Positions 10,001 through 18,368 of a stretch of 41,476 nt of DNA are shown in pieces. The notes below the pieces were generated by a model. The model saw only the letters and a program-made list of their open reading frames with translations, was not told where the DNA came from and made no database searches. Source of the stretch: Candidatus Cloacimonadota bacterium. Its GTDB lineage: Bacteria > Cloacimonadota > Cloacimonadia > Cloacimonadales > TCS61. Made by a program: the position numbers and the translations under genes. Location: contig JABGOP010000015.1 in assembly GCA_018645365.1 (NCBI GenBank), positions 1 through 41,476 of the forward strand, given 5' to 3'. Each line of letters opens with the position of its first letter. The stretch's first letter is position 1.

Positions 10001-11235
10001 TTGGCCGAATTAAAATTATTAATAATGACGGTGAAGTTGCGGAAGATTATAAAGTTGAATATGCTTCTACTGTTTTTGTGAATGATGGCGAAAAAGTTGT
10101 CAAAGATACTAAATTATTCAGTTGGGATCATTATAACAACCCACTTATCGCGACTGCAAAAGGTAAATTGAAGTTTGAACATTTCATTAAAGATGTAACT
10201 TATAAAGAAGAATTTAACGAGCTTACTGGAATGCGAGAAATCACAACAATCGAATCGAAAGACCGCAAAAAACAAGCTCAGTTCAAAATTATTCAAGATG
10301 ACAAAAAAGAAGAACTCGTACCTATTCCAACAAATTTAAGTGTGGAAATTGAAGATGGCGTTTATGTTCACCCTGGCGATATTCTTGGTAAAACTTCGCG
10401 AATTAGCATCAAACACAGTGATATTACAGGTGGTCTGCCACGAGTTCAAGATTTGTTTGAAGCACGTATTCCAAAAGGAAAAGCGGTTCTTTCCGAAGTT
10501 GCTGGGCGTATCAGAATTGGTGATTTGTCTAAATCTGGTCGCGTAATTTATGTAAAACCAGGTGAAGAGGAAGAGAAAAAATATGTAATTCCTCCGGGAA
10601 AAAGAATCATCGTTCATCAAGGTGATATGGTGGAAAGTGGAGACCCACTTTCGAGTGGTCCGCTTGATCCGCACGACATTTTGAAAGCAAAAGGTATCAA
10701 CGCTGCACAACAGCTTATTTTGAATGAAATTCAAGAAGTTTATAGAAAACAAGGTGTTAAAATTCAAGATAAACATATTGGCGTAATTATTCGTCAAATG
10801 TTCAAAAAAGTGAAAGTTATCACATCCGGTCACACCATGTTTTTAGAAGGTGAAATAATAGAAAGAAATCGAGTAATGCAAGAAAACAAACGCATCGAAG
10901 AAGAGGGTGGCGAAGGAGCCACTTTTGAGCAACTCCTTTTGGGAATCACTAAATCATCATTATTAACCGACAGTTGGCTTTCGGCTGCGTCGTTCCAAGA
11001 AACGACAAAAGTTCTGACGCAAGCTGCAATCGAAGGTAAAGTTGATAATTTAGTAGGACTAAAAGAAAATATTATTGTGGGACGCAGAATACCTATCGGA
11101 ACTGGCACAAAACATTTCAATGAACAAGTTAAGGAAGCCGTTGCCGAAGGTAAAACAGTCAGCGATATTATCGAAGAGATTGCTCACACAGAAGAAAGCA
11201 TAACAGCATCAGTTGAAGAATTGCTCGATATCTAA
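7087..11235 (+). CDS. rpoC: RNA polymerase beta' subunit
   Basis: 1382 residues with a GTG start behind GGAGG. The N-terminal zinc site is [20 protein letters not shown]. The catalytic loop [16 protein letters not shown] near residue 460 supplies the Asp residues that hold the active-site magnesium. A second zinc cluster, [17 protein letters not shown], lies near residue 880, followed by the bridge/trigger-loop region ([18 protein letters not shown]). It starts 11 bases after rpoB, so the two are cotranscribed. The length is ordinary, without a large lineage insertion. Confidence 0.98.
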   Translation: MIRKAKKDRRIENYDKVRIKIASPDTIREWSHGEVTKPDTLNYRTLKPEKGGLFCERIFGPEKDYECSCGKYKKKRFQDTVCDRCGVEITTSRVRRKRMGHIELAVPIAHLWFFKSMPSVISTILEMPVKKLEQVIYYESFVVINPGDSDYEKKDLIDVDEYYEIIDKVSGDFKAMMGAEALQMLLSEIPLEDESMKLQTIVNLETSVQKKTKAIKRLKVVDALRKSGNRPEWLVLEVLPVLPPTLRPLVQLEGGRFATADFNELYRRVITRNNRLRGLMNINAPEVILRNEKRMLQEAVDALIDNTRKTRPVKGRGNRPLKALADQLKGKSGRFRQNLLGKRVDYSGRSVIIVGPHLKIHQCGIPKEMAIELFKPFLIERLEKVAQIEKAKTTKKLIEDKRPEIWKILEEIMEDYPVLLNRAPTLHKHGIQAFEPVLTEGRAIELHPLVCIPYNADFDGDQMAVHVPLSKEAQMEARVLMLASRNLLLPASGKLAMATNQDIVLGNYYLTTLKDKDVKDKKKLRYLSSTEEVVVAYEQAELLKNSQNGKNTEFDIHTWINVLIDGKMVTTTVGRVIFNQIIPPEISFKNEVFTKSRLNDLAMECYETVGQHRTAEFLDDIKDMGFKYATKAGITFSASDVISPKEKHKFITKTEKEVQKIIDSYMNGEITETERYNRVVDKWKLTTDNVTKVLMEQLENDQDGFNSINMMYISGARGGKDQIKQLGAMRGLMDKPSRGSAEGGSEVIETPIKSNFKEGLTVLEYFISTHGARKGLADTALKTADAGYLTRRLVDIGQNAIITEEDCGTIESHSVSALKEGLEVVESLSERIKGRTAAQDIIDPVTDKILVNLNETITNEKAKIIQDHGINEVQIRSVVTCESKKGICARCYGRNLGNNKPVTIGEPVGIIAAQSIGEPGTQLTLRTFHIGGTTSTDVDRAEVVSDTDGTIKFARMNTVVNRQSELVSISNFGRIKIINNDGEVAEDYKVEYASTVFVNDGEKVVKDTKLFSWDHYNNPLIATAKGKLKFEHFIKDVTYKEEFNELTGMREITTIESKDRKKQAQFKIIQDDKKEELVPIPTNLSVEIEDGVYVHPGDILGKTSRISIKHSDITGGLPRVQDLFEARIPKGKAVLSEVAGRIRIGDLSKSGRVIYVKPGEEEEKKYVIPPGKRIIVHQGDMVESGDPLSSGPLDPHDILKAKGINAAQQLILNEIQEVYRKQGVKIQDKHIGVIIRQMFKKVKVITSGHTMFLEGEIIERNRVMQENKRIEEEGGEGATFEQLLLGITKSSLLTDSWLSAASFQETTKVLTQAAIEGKVDNLVGLKENIIVGRRIPIGTGTKHFNEQVKEAVAEGKTVSDIIEEIAHTEESITASVEELLDI

Positions 11236-11259
11236 ATAAAAAAGGAAGATGGAGGAAAA

Positions 11260-11634
11260 GTGCCAACAATTAATCAGTTAGTACGAAAAGGACGCAAGAA
11301 GATTGCAAAGAAGAAGAAAAATAGAGCTTTGGAATCATGTCCACAAAGAAGAGGTGTCTGCACCAGAGTTTACACGACCACACCCAAAAAGCCGAATTCA
11401 GCGTTGCGTAAAGTTGCGAGAGTTCGTCTCACGAATGGTCATGAAGTTACGGTTTACATTCCAGGTGAAGGACACAATTTACAAGAGCATAGTATTGTGC
11501 TCGTTAGAGGCGGAAGAGTAAAAGACCTTCCAGGCGTTAGATACCATATCGTTCGTGGCGCACTTGATACAGCAGGTGTTGATAACCGAACACAATCTCG
11601 TTCCAAATACGGAACTAAACGACCCAAAAAATAG
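11260..11634 (+). CDS. rpsL: 30S ribosomal protein S12
   Basis: A 124-residue S12 with a GTG start behind GGAGG. Diagnostic motifs are [15 protein letters not shown] and [18 protein letters not shown]. The two lysines commonly mutated in streptomycin resistance (in PKKPNS and RVKDLPG) are both present, so the sequence is of the sensitive type. S12 monitors codon-anticodon pairing at the decoding centre. It opens the str cluster rpsL-rpsG-fusA, 24 bases after rpoC. Confidence 0.98.
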   Translation: MPTINQLVRKGRKKIAKKKKNRALESCPQRRGVCTRVYTTTPKKPNSALRKVARVRLTNGHEVTVYIPGEGHNLQEHSIVLVRGGRVKDLPGVRYHIVRGALDTAGVDNRTQSRSKYGTKRPKK

Positions 11635-11643
11635 GAGAATCAG

Positions 11644-12111
11644 ATGAGAAGAAGAAAAGTACTTGAAAGACAAATCCTGCCTGATCCAAAATTTGGTGAT
11701 AAAAGATTGAGTCGTTTCATCAACACAGTTATGAAAAGCGGAAAAAGAAGCCTCGCCGAAAAAATCGTTTACGGAGCTTTCGATATTTTAGAAGAAAAAA
11801 CTAAGAAACAACCGCTTGAAGTTTTTAATCAAGCTGTGGAAAACGCAAGACCACTTATCAAGGTGGTTTCTCGTAGAATTGGTGGTTCAAACTATCAAGT
11901 TCCAACCGAAGTTTCATCGAAAGATGCACAAGCGTTGGCTTTCCGTTGGCTTATCGATTTTGCACGCAAGCGTTCAGAAAAAACAATGGTTGAAAGACTT
12001 GCAGGTGAACTTTTATCAGCTTATAACAAAGATGGAGCAACCATTAAAAAACGAGAAGATGTTCACAAAATGGCAGAAGCAAACAAAGCTTTTGCTCATT
12101 TTAGATTCTAA
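11644..12111 (+). CDS. rpsG: 30S ribosomal protein S7
   Basis: A 155-residue S7 with the N-terminal MRRRKVLERQILPDPKFGDKRLSRFINTVMKSGKR stretch and the central KVVSRRIGGSNYQVPTEV motif that contacts 16S rRNA in the 30S head. The length is typical. It lies 9 bases after rpsL with a GGAGAATCAG ribosome binding site and ends 3 bases before the EF-G gene. Confidence 0.98.
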   Translation: MRRRKVLERQILPDPKFGDKRLSRFINTVMKSGKRSLAEKIVYGAFDILEEKTKKQPLEVFNQAVENARPLIKVVSRRIGGSNYQVPTEVSSKDAQALAFRWLIDFARKRSEKTMVERLAGELLSAYNKDGATIKKREDVHKMAEANKAFAHFRF

Positions 12112-12114
12112 ATT

Positions 12115-14202
12115 ATGTCAGATTTGTCCAATATAAGAAATATTGGCATAATTGCTCATATTGATGCCGGCAAAACAACAACAACCGAAAGGATGTTGTT
12201 CTACACCGGCATCATTCATAAAATGGGCGAAGTCCACGACGGAAATGCTGTTATGGACTGGATGGATCAGGAAAAAGAACGCGGCATTACAATAACTTCC
12301 GCCGTCACAAAATGTTTTTGGCAAAATAAACAAATAAATATTATTGATACACCCGGTCATGTGGATTTTACTGCCGAAGTGGAGCGTTCATTACGAGTTT
12401 TAGATGGTGCTATTGGTATTTTTTGTGCCGTTGGTGGAGTGGAGCCACAATCGGAAACAGTTTGGCATCAAGCAGATAGATATGAGGTTCCGCGCATTGC
12501 TTTCATCAATAAAATGGACCGTTCAGGTGCAGATTTTGAAAATGTTGTTGACGCTATTCACGAGAGATTAACTGAATTTGCATGCCCAATTCAATTACCT
12601 ATCGGTCGCGAAGATAACCTTGAAGGACTCATCGATATCGTCTCGATGAAAGCCTATTATTATGACCAAAACACTTTGGGAATTGATTTCAAAGTAACAG
12701 ATATTCCAGAAAATTATGCGGAAAAAGCAGATGATTATCGCAATAAACTTTTGGAAATTATCGCCGAATACGACGAAGATTTGATGGAAAAATATTTGGA
12801 CGATGAAAAAATTAGCACAGAACAAGTTTCAGCAGCAATTAAAAAAGGTGTACAAAAACATCAATTTATTCCAATTTTATGTGGTTCATCTTTGAAAAAT
12901 ATTGGTACCCAAAAATTGCTCGACGCGATTTGCGATTTTCTGCCATCTCCGCTCGAAGTTCCGCCCGCAACTGGCATCCAAAAAAAAAATAAAAAAGAGA
13001 TCGAAATCAAACCCGATATTAATGGCAATTTCTCGGCCTTTGTTTTCAAAGTTCAAACTGATAAATATGTCGGAAAATTAAATTATATCCGCGTCTATTC
13101 TGGTAAAATCCGTAAAAAAGACACGATTGTAAATCAATCTTCCGAAAAAAAAGAAAGAATTGCCCGGATTTTACAGATTCATTCCAATAAAACCAAAGAC
13201 ATTGAAGAACTTCAAGCTGGTGACATCGCAGCAGTTATTGGCCCAAAAAACATTCAAACTGGTGACACAATCACCTCAATTCATCACAACATTCTCCTTT
13301 CTGAGATTTCATTTCCCTCAACGGTGATTGCTTCCGCCATTGAGCCAAAAACTAAAGCAGATAAAGACACAATGGAAGATGCTTTACGCAAATTGCAAGA
13401 AGAAGATCCAACTTTCAAAGTTTCCATCCATAAAGATACTGGACAAACACTAATTGCCGGAATGGGTGAGCTTCATTTGGAAGTAATTGTGGAACGCTTA
13501 AAAAGGGAATTTAATGTACAAGTAAATGTCGGAAACCCGCATGTAACCTACCGTGAAACGATTAAAAAAGAAGTTATTGCAGATGCAGAATTGATTCGCG
13601 AAATGGAAGGCAAGGGCCATTTTGCAATTGTTAAATTCAAACTTTCACCACTAAAAAAAGATGAAATTACGGAAGATCAAGAAAATATTTTCGTTAATTC
13701 CATTTCAGAAAACACGATTCCAAAAGAATATTGGAATGCCATAGAAAAAAGCGCATTGAACGCTTGTTTTGACGGTCCATTGATGAGTAGTCCCATTCAA
13801 CGCGTAAAAATAGAATTAATTGACGGAAAATACAACGAAATTGATTCTAGCGAAACCGCTTTTAGCATTGCCACTTCGATGGCACTAAGTAAGGCTTTCC
13901 GTTCCGCAGAACCACTCATTATGGAACCAATTATGTTGGTCAGCATTATTGCTCCTGAAAATTTTGTGGGGGACATTATCGGTGATATAAACTCAAAACG
14001 CGGTAAAATTGAACAAATTCGTGCGAGTAACAAAAAACAAGAAATTATCGCTGAAATCCCGATGAGCGAACTTTTTGGATACGCCACAAAATTACGCTCA
14101 ATTTCTCAAGGACGAGCAGGCTACACAATGGAATTTTTGCATTATGAAATCGTGCCGACAAATATCCAAGAAAAAATTCTCAAAAAAGTCAGAGGATACT
14201 AA
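12115..14202 (+). CDS. fusA: Elongation factor G family GTPase, divergent domain IV
   Basis: 695 residues, normal EF-G length. The GTPase motifs are intact: AHIDAGKTT (G1), RGITI (G2), DTPGHVDF (G3) and NKMD (G4). Domains II, III and V read normally ([24 protein letters not shown]-like). Domain IV is unusual: the common QSGGRGQYG-type loop is [12 protein letters not shown], and the tip His of the canonical YHDVDSSE (His583 in E. coli) is Asn in KYNEIDSSE. There is no clear ribosome binding site in the 3-base gap after rpsG, so it may depend on translational coupling. The str position argues for the housekeeping EF-G; the domain IV changes suggest a divergent or specialised one. Confidence 0.88.
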   Translation: MSDLSNIRNIGIIAHIDAGKTTTTERMLFYTGIIHKMGEVHDGNAVMDWMDQEKERGITITSAVTKCFWQNKQINIIDTPGHVDFTAEVERSLRVLDGAIGIFCAVGGVEPQSETVWHQADRYEVPRIAFINKMDRSGADFENVVDAIHERLTEFACPIQLPIGREDNLEGLIDIVSMKAYYYDQNTLGIDFKVTDIPENYAEKADDYRNKLLEIIAEYDEDLMEKYLDDEKISTEQVSAAIKKGVQKHQFIPILCGSSLKNIGTQKLLDAICDFLPSPLEVPPATGIQKKNKKEIEIKPDINGNFSAFVFKVQTDKYVGKLNYIRVYSGKIRKKDTIVNQSSEKKERIARILQIHSNKTKDIEELQAGDIAAVIGPKNIQTGDTITSIHHNILLSEISFPSTVIASAIEPKTKADKDTMEDALRKLQEEDPTFKVSIHKDTGQTLIAGMGELHLEVIVERLKREFNVQVNVGNPHVTYRETIKKEVIADAELIREMEGKGHFAIVKFKLSPLKKDEITEDQENIFVNSISENTIPKEYWNAIEKSALNACFDGPLMSSPIQRVKIELIDGKYNEIDSSETAFSIATSMALSKAFRSAEPLIMEPIMLVSIIAPENFVGDIIGDINSKRGKIEQIRASNKKQEIIAEIPMSELFGYATKLRSISQGRAGYTMEFLHYEIVPTNIQEKILKKVRGY

Positions 14203-14205
14203 TTT

Positions 14206-15036
14206 TTGCCACAAAACATTAAACAAATTCTTCAAATTATAATTGACAATTTCGCAAAAGCAAACATCAACACTGCCAAAATTGAAGCGGAAATCATCCT
14301 CTCTTCCGTTTTGAATTTAAAGCGTTTTGAACTTTATTTAAACCTTGATAAACCAATTTTAAAAAATGAGTTAGAAACTATTCTCACCATAATATCACGA
14401 CGGAAAAAACGAGAACCATTGCAATATATTTTGGGTGAAACCGAATTTTATGATTGCAAAATTAAAGTTAATAAATATGTTTTAATCCCACGACCAGAAA
14501 CTGAATTTTTGATAGAAAAAATAATTTTGGAAAACCCAAAAATCAAACAAATTCTCGACATCGGTACGGGCTCCGGTGCAATCGCAATAGCCCTTGCAAA
14601 ATTTCTCCCAAATTGCCAAATTGATGCAATTGACATTTCTATAAATGCACTTGAAATTGCCAAAAATAATGCAGTTAAAAATAATGTAAACATAACTTTT
14701 TCCCACTCAAATCTTTTCGAAAATGCTAATAAGCGATACAACTTAATCGTTTCTAATCCGCCTTATATTTCCAAAAATAATTTTATAGATTTACAACCTG
14801 AAATAACTAAATTTGAGCCAATTACAGCTTTGGTGGCAGGTGAAAATGGACTGTATTTTTATCGTAAAATCTTGGAAAATGCCAAAAAATATTTGACTGA
14901 TGATGGAAAAATCTATTTTGAAATTGGACATAATCAAGCAAAAATAATAAAAAATATTGCCACATTAAATGGCTTCAAAAATATTGAAATATGTCGAGAT
15001 TTAAACAATTTTGACAGAATTATGGTGATAGCTTAG
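14206..15036 (+). CDS. prmC: Release factor glutamine methyltransferase
   Basis: 276 residues starting at TTG 14206 with AGAGGA upstream inside the fusA end. An N-terminal helical domain is followed by a Rossmann methyltransferase fold with the SAM site LDIGTGSGAIAIAL near residue 118 and the substrate motif SNPPYIS near residue 182, which marks N5-glutamine methyltransferases. It methylates the GGQ glutamine of peptide-chain release factors. Its usual neighbour prfA is not here; it lies between fusA and murA. Confidence 0.95.
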   Translation: MPQNIKQILQIIIDNFAKANINTAKIEAEIILSSVLNLKRFELYLNLDKPILKNELETILTIISRRKKREPLQYILGETEFYDCKIKVNKYVLIPRPETEFLIEKIILENPKIKQILDIGTGSGAIAIALAKFLPNCQIDAIDISINALEIAKNNAVKNNVNITFSHSNLFENANKRYNLIVSNPPYISKNNFIDLQPEITKFEPITALVAGENGLYFYRKILENAKKYLTDDGKIYFEIGHNQAKIIKNIATLNGFKNIEICRDLNNFDRIMVIA

Positions 15037-15044
15037 GAGAATTT

Positions 15045-16295
15045 ATGGATAAATTTATTGTAACTGGTGGTAAAAAACTTGGTGGCACAATTTCAGTAAG
15101 TGGTGCAAAAAATGCTATTTTACCAATTATGACAGCCACTCTTTTGGCAAAAGGTAAATCTACTTTGACCAATGTTCCAAATCTCGTCGATATTCAAATG
15201 ATGGCAAACTTACTGCGTGCTCTCGGTGCCAAAGTTGAGTTTGAGAATGACACAATTACCATCGATTCTACTCGCGTAAATTCCCACAAAGCACCTTACG
15301 AATTGGTTTCAAAAATGCGTGCATCTATCTATGTTTTGGGGCCACTTTTGGCTATTTTTGGAAAAGCAAAAGTTTCTTTTCCTGGCGGTTGTGCCATTGG
15401 AACACGACCAGTAGACTTGCATTTGAAAGCAATGGAAACTTTTGGCACTAAAATAAAAATCGAGAATGGGTATATTTTAGCAAATTGCAAACTGTTAAAA
15501 GGTGCAGAAATCTTTTTTGAAAAAGTGAGCGTCGGAGCTACTTGCAACGCTCTGATGACCGCTGTTTTAGCTAATGGAACAACGACCATTTACAACGCTG
15601 CAAAAGAACCAGAGATAGCTAATTTGATTGATTTTCTCAATAAAATGGGTGCCAAAATAGAAGGACAAAATTCATCCACTTTGAAAATTTTTGGAGTTAA
15701 AAATTTACAACCAATTGCAATGAAAATGATGCCAGATAGAATTGAAGCGGGAACTTTTTTAATCGCAGCAGCAACCACGAATACCCAAATTATTGTTCAA
15801 AATTGTAGCGCAACACACCTTCAAATTCTCATCAATAAGTTACGAGAAGTTGGTTGCACCATAAAAATCAATGAAAATAGTATTGAGCTAATGCCTCCAA
15901 AAATAATCAAAGCAGTAGATATTCAAACCTTGCCATATCCAGGTTTTCCAACCGATTTACAAGCTCAATTTATGGCTTTGATGACGCTCTCTAACGGAAC
16001 ATCAATTATTGAAGACACGATTTTCCCAGACAGATTTATCCATGTTGCGGAACTGAATCGGCTCGATGCAAATATCAAAATAAATAAAAATATCGCGACG
16101 GTAACCGGTGTGAAAAAACTAAGTGGTGCTGAAATTATGGCTTCCGATTTGCGAGCCAGTGCAGCGTTAGTCATAGCGGGTTTAGCAGCAAAAGGTGAGA
16201 CCACCATTTCACGCATCTATCATATCGACCGAGGTTACGATAAAATTGAAGAAAAATTACAAAAAATCGGGGCAAATATCACAAGAGTAAAATAA
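15045..16295 (+). CDS. murA: UDP-N-acetylglucosamine 1-carboxyvinyltransferase
   Basis: 416 residues, the usual MurA length. The N-terminus has GGKKLGGTISVSGAKNAILP. The catalytic cysteine lies in PGGCAIGTRPVDLHL near residue 115, so the enzyme should be of the fosfomycin-sensitive Cys type. It transfers enolpyruvate from PEP to UDP-GlcNAc, the first committed step of peptidoglycan synthesis in the cytoplasm. The start follows AGGAGAATTT, 8 bases after prmC. Its stop overlaps the next start by one base (TAATG). Confidence 0.97.
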   Translation: MDKFIVTGGKKLGGTISVSGAKNAILPIMTATLLAKGKSTLTNVPNLVDIQMMANLLRALGAKVEFENDTITIDSTRVNSHKAPYELVSKMRASIYVLGPLLAIFGKAKVSFPGGCAIGTRPVDLHLKAMETFGTKIKIENGYILANCKLLKGAEIFFEKVSVGATCNALMTAVLANGTTTIYNAAKEPEIANLIDFLNKMGAKIEGQNSSTLKIFGVKNLQPIAMKMMPDRIEAGTFLIAAATTNTQIIVQNCSATHLQILINKLREVGCTIKINENSIELMPPKIIKAVDIQTLPYPGFPTDLQAQFMALMTLSNGTSIIEDTIFPDRFIHVAELNRLDANIKINKNIATVTGVKKLSGAEIMASDLRASAALVIAGLAAKGETTISRIYHIDRGYDKIEEKLQKIGANITRVK

Positions 16296-17410
16296 TGAAA
16301 AAAGAATTCCGTAAATTAGGTGGCATTATTATTATATTTTTGGCACTTTACTTTTTGCCATTTAATAGAGAAATAGTTAAAGATGTTTTTTTTAATGGCT
16401 TGATTTTACTTCAAAATTACGCACGCGAGCATGTTTTACTTTGCTTAATTCCTGCATTTTTTATTGCAGGTGGAATTTTAGTTTTCGCCAAAAAAGACGC
16501 CATTCTTAAATATTTGGGTGCAAACACAAGTAAGTGGATTTCGTATCCAATCGCTTCCATCTCGGGCGGAGTTTTAGCTGTTTGTTCTTGCACAATTTTA
16601 CCACTTTTTGCGGGTATTTGGAAACGTGGCGCCGGCATCGGACCAGCTACTACATTTCTTTACGCTGGACCAGCCATTAACATCGCCGCCATTTTTTTAA
16701 CAGGCACCGTTCTCGGTTGGGAATTATCATTTGTGCGTTTAGCATTTTCCATTATTGGTGCCATTATTATTGGGTTTTTGATGGACAAATTTTTCCGTGA
16801 AAAACATAATGAAAAAACATTTATCATCACTGATGAAAAACTGCAATTTTCCAAAATTGATATTATGTTATTTTTCTTGTTGCAACTTGCCTTTCTCGTA
16901 ACGGGCAGTCTCCCCATCAACTCCATCTTAAAGCTGATTTTAATGCCACTTTATATCATTTTACTACTCATTTTAATTTTTCTGAAATTTGATAAAAATC
17001 ACAACAAATTATGGATTTCAGAAACTTGGGATTTTACCAAAAAAATATTGCCCTTACTTTTTTTAGGAATTTTCATTGCTGGTATTCTTTTTCAACTAAT
17101 TCCACAAAATACCGTTCAAAAATTTTTAGGACAAAATCGTCTCTTTTCTAATTTTTTTGCGTCTGTTTTTGGAGCTTTAATGTACTTCGCCACGCTAACA
17201 GAAGTCCCAATAATAAAAGAACTTATGAGGCTTGGAATGGGCAAAGGTCCGGCTTTATCACTCTTTCTTTCCGGCTATTCACTCAGCTTACCAAACATGA
17301 TTGTAATCACAAAACTGATGGGCTTCAAAAAAGCAATTTCCTACATTTTGCTCATCGTGTTATACTCTACTATAGCTGGTTTTATTTACGGTAATTTCAT
17401 GTTTCAATAA
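16295..17410 (+). CDS. UPF0718/DUF318-type permease (ArsP/SO_0444-like)
   Basis: 371 residues with about eight to ten membrane helices in two halves joined by a short polar loop (about residues 165-185). The first half contains GGVLAVCSCTILPLFAGI and GPATTFLYAGPAINIAA; the second has LTEVPIIKELMRLG and LSGYSLSLPNM. These are marks of the permease family that includes organoarsenical exporters such as ArsP. The CSC pair in the membrane region could bind a thiophilic substrate. It is coupled to murA by a one-base overlap and followed by a CxxC protein often paired with this family. Substrate unknown; no arsR is present. Confidence 0.8.
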   Translation: MKKEFRKLGGIIIIFLALYFLPFNREIVKDVFFNGLILLQNYAREHVLLCLIPAFFIAGGILVFAKKDAILKYLGANTSKWISYPIASISGGVLAVCSCTILPLFAGIWKRGAGIGPATTFLYAGPAINIAAIFLTGTVLGWELSFVRLAFSIIGAIIIGFLMDKFFREKHNEKTFIITDEKLQFSKIDIMLFFLLQLAFLVTGSLPINSILKLILMPLYIILLLILIFLKFDKNHNKLWISETWDFTKKILPLLFLGIFIAGILFQLIPQNTVQKFLGQNRLFSNFFASVFGALMYFATLTEVPIIKELMRLGMGKGPALSLFLSGYSLSLPNMIVITKLMGFKKAISYILLIVLYSTIAGFIYGNFMFQ

Positions 17411-17427
17411 CTAATTTAAGAGGATTT

Positions 17428-17664
17428 ATGAAGATAAAAATTTTGGGAACTGGCTGCAAAAAATGTAATGAATTGGATACAAATGTAAGGGAATGTGTGA
17501 AACTTTATAATTTGGACATCGCCATTGAAAAAATTAACGAGATTAACGATATTTTAGATTTCGGTGTAATGACAATTCCAGCACTGGTGATCGATGAAAA
17601 AGTAGTTTCCGTTGGAAAAGTTTTATCATCAGAAACCATTAAAACTATCATTGACACACAATAA
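17428..17664 (+). CDS. Small thioredoxin-like redox protein (TM0996 type)
   Basis: 78 residues. MKIKILGTGCKKCNELDTNV places a CxxC (CKKC) after the first beta strand, and MTIPALVIDEKV supplies the cis-proline typical of a thioredoxin/glutaredoxin fold. Proteins of this type, called redox-active disulfide proteins, are often encoded next to UPF0718 permeases. It lies 17 bases after the permease with an AAGAGGA ribosome binding site and is the last gene before the terminator. It probably passes electrons or a thiol-bound substrate to the permease, but that is inference. Confidence 0.82.
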   Translation: MKIKILGTGCKKCNELDTNVRECVKLYNLDIAIEKINEINDILDFGVMTIPALVIDEKVVSVGKVLSSETIKTIIDTQ

Positions 17665-17695
17665 AAAAAGCTCCCAACATTGGGAGCTTTTTTTT
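17663..17695. terminator. Bidirectional intrinsic terminator
   Basis: AAAAAAA-GCTCCCA-ACAT-TGGGAGC-TTTTTTTT. A 7-bp GC-rich stem with a 4-base loop is flanked by an A run on the left and a T run on the right, so it can stop transcription from either side. It lies between the convergent redox-protein gene (+) and trxA (-). Confidence 0.95.
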
Positions 17696-17703
17696 AAATT
17701 AAT

Positions 17704-18024
17704 TTATACAAGCGACTGTAATTTACTCTCGATTTTAGATTTATCTACCAAACCAATAATTTGCGATTGAACCTTTCCATCTTTGAAAAAAAGTAAAGTT
17801 GGAATCGACATAACTTGATATTCTGCGGCAACTGTTGGATTGTCATCGATGTTCAATTTTACTACTTTTGCCTTTCCTTCAAATTCCGCAGAAATAGCTT
17901 CAACAGTAGGGGTAAGTGCACGACAAGGACCGCACCATGGTGCCCAAAGATCAACTAAAACTGGAATTTCTGATTTTAAAACTTCTTGCTCAAATGTATC
18001 ATTACTTACTTCTAATATAGCCAT
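17704..18024 (-). CDS. trxA: Thioredoxin
   Basis: A 106-residue thioredoxin with the active site WAPWCGPCR near residue 30 and the cis-proline motif SIPTLLFFKDG near residue 75. It reduces protein disulfides in the cytoplasm, using thioredoxin reductase as donor (not in the window). It starts 8 bases after the groES stop with a GGAGAA ribosome binding site, so the two are probably one transcript under the CIRCE-like operator upstream of groES. Confidence 0.97.
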   Translation of the reverse strand: MAILEVSNDTFEQEVLKSEIPVLVDLWAPWCGPCRALTPTVEAISAEFEGKAKVVKLNIDDNPTVAAEYQVMSIPTLLFFKDGKVQSQIIGLVDKSKIESKLQSLV

Positions 18025-18032
18025 TTTTTCTC

Positions 18033-18302
18033 CTATTTTATCACAGCCAAAATGTCTGAACGCGAAATGATTAGATATTTTTCATTATCGAAATCAACTT
18101 CGGTACCACCATATTTTGCATATAATATTTTGTCACCAATTTTCACTATTTCTACTAATTCTTCATCCGTGCCAACCGCAATAATTTCTCCAATTAGTGG
18201 TTTTTCTTTCGCTGTGTCAGGAATAATAATTCCACCCACATTTCTTTCTTCTAGTTCTGCAATTTTAACTAAAACTCTGTCATCAATTGGTTTTAATTTC
18301 AT
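18033..18302 (-). CDS. groES: Co-chaperonin GroES
   Basis: 89 residues starting MKLKPIDDRVLVKIAELEE, with the mobile-loop region (ERNVGGIIIPDTAKEKP, about residues 17-34) that docks on GroEL, and YAKYGGTEVDFDNEKYLIIS near the end. I start it at the ATG ending at 18302 because GGAGG lies just ahead of it; the ORF-track start 15 bases upstream overlaps that site. groEL, normally the next gene, is absent; trxA follows instead. Confidence 0.96.
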   Translation of the reverse strand: MKLKPIDDRVLVKIAELEERNVGGIIIPDTAKEKPLIGEIIAVGTDEELVEIVKIGDKILYAKYGGTEVDFDNEKYLIISRSDILAVIK

Positions 18303-18325
18303 CATTTCCTCCATCATTAATTTTT

Positions 18326-18368
18326 ATTTTTAGCAGTGTCTTTTTTAGAGTGCCAATTTTTCCGTCAA
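18326..18368 (-). promoter_or_regulatory. Candidate promoter region for groES-trxA
   Basis: Reading the minus strand, TTGACG (18368-18363) and TTGGCA (18356-18351) are both plausible -35 boxes. The second is followed after 18 bases by TAAAAA as a weak -10. The region overlaps the hisS 3' end and the CIRCE-like element. An HrcA-type repressor bound there would block either promoter. The -10 match is poor, so the exact start is unsure. Confidence 0.4.
18330..18356. promoter_or_regulatory. CIRCE-like HrcA operator upstream of groES
   Basis: On the plus strand TTAGCAGTG-N9-GAGTGCCAA; the CIRCE consensus is TTAGCACTC-N9-GAGTGCTAA. Seven of nine bases match in the left half and eight of nine in the right, with the exact 9-base spacer. 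It lies 27 bases upstream of the groES start codon. HrcA binding to CIRCE is the known heat-shock control of groE operons in many bacteria. hrcA itself is not in the window. Confidence 0.75.

Noticed and set aside
10336-10833. A 165-residue minus-strand ORF inside rpoC
   Set aside because: It is antisense to a conserved part of rpoC, rich in Phe, Asn and Cys as expected of a shadow frame in AT-rich DNA.
12115-14202. Ribosome-protection tetracycline resistance protein instead of EF-G
   Set aside because: The str position, the length and the full EF-G domain order favour EF-G; the tail lacks the features of TetM-type proteins.
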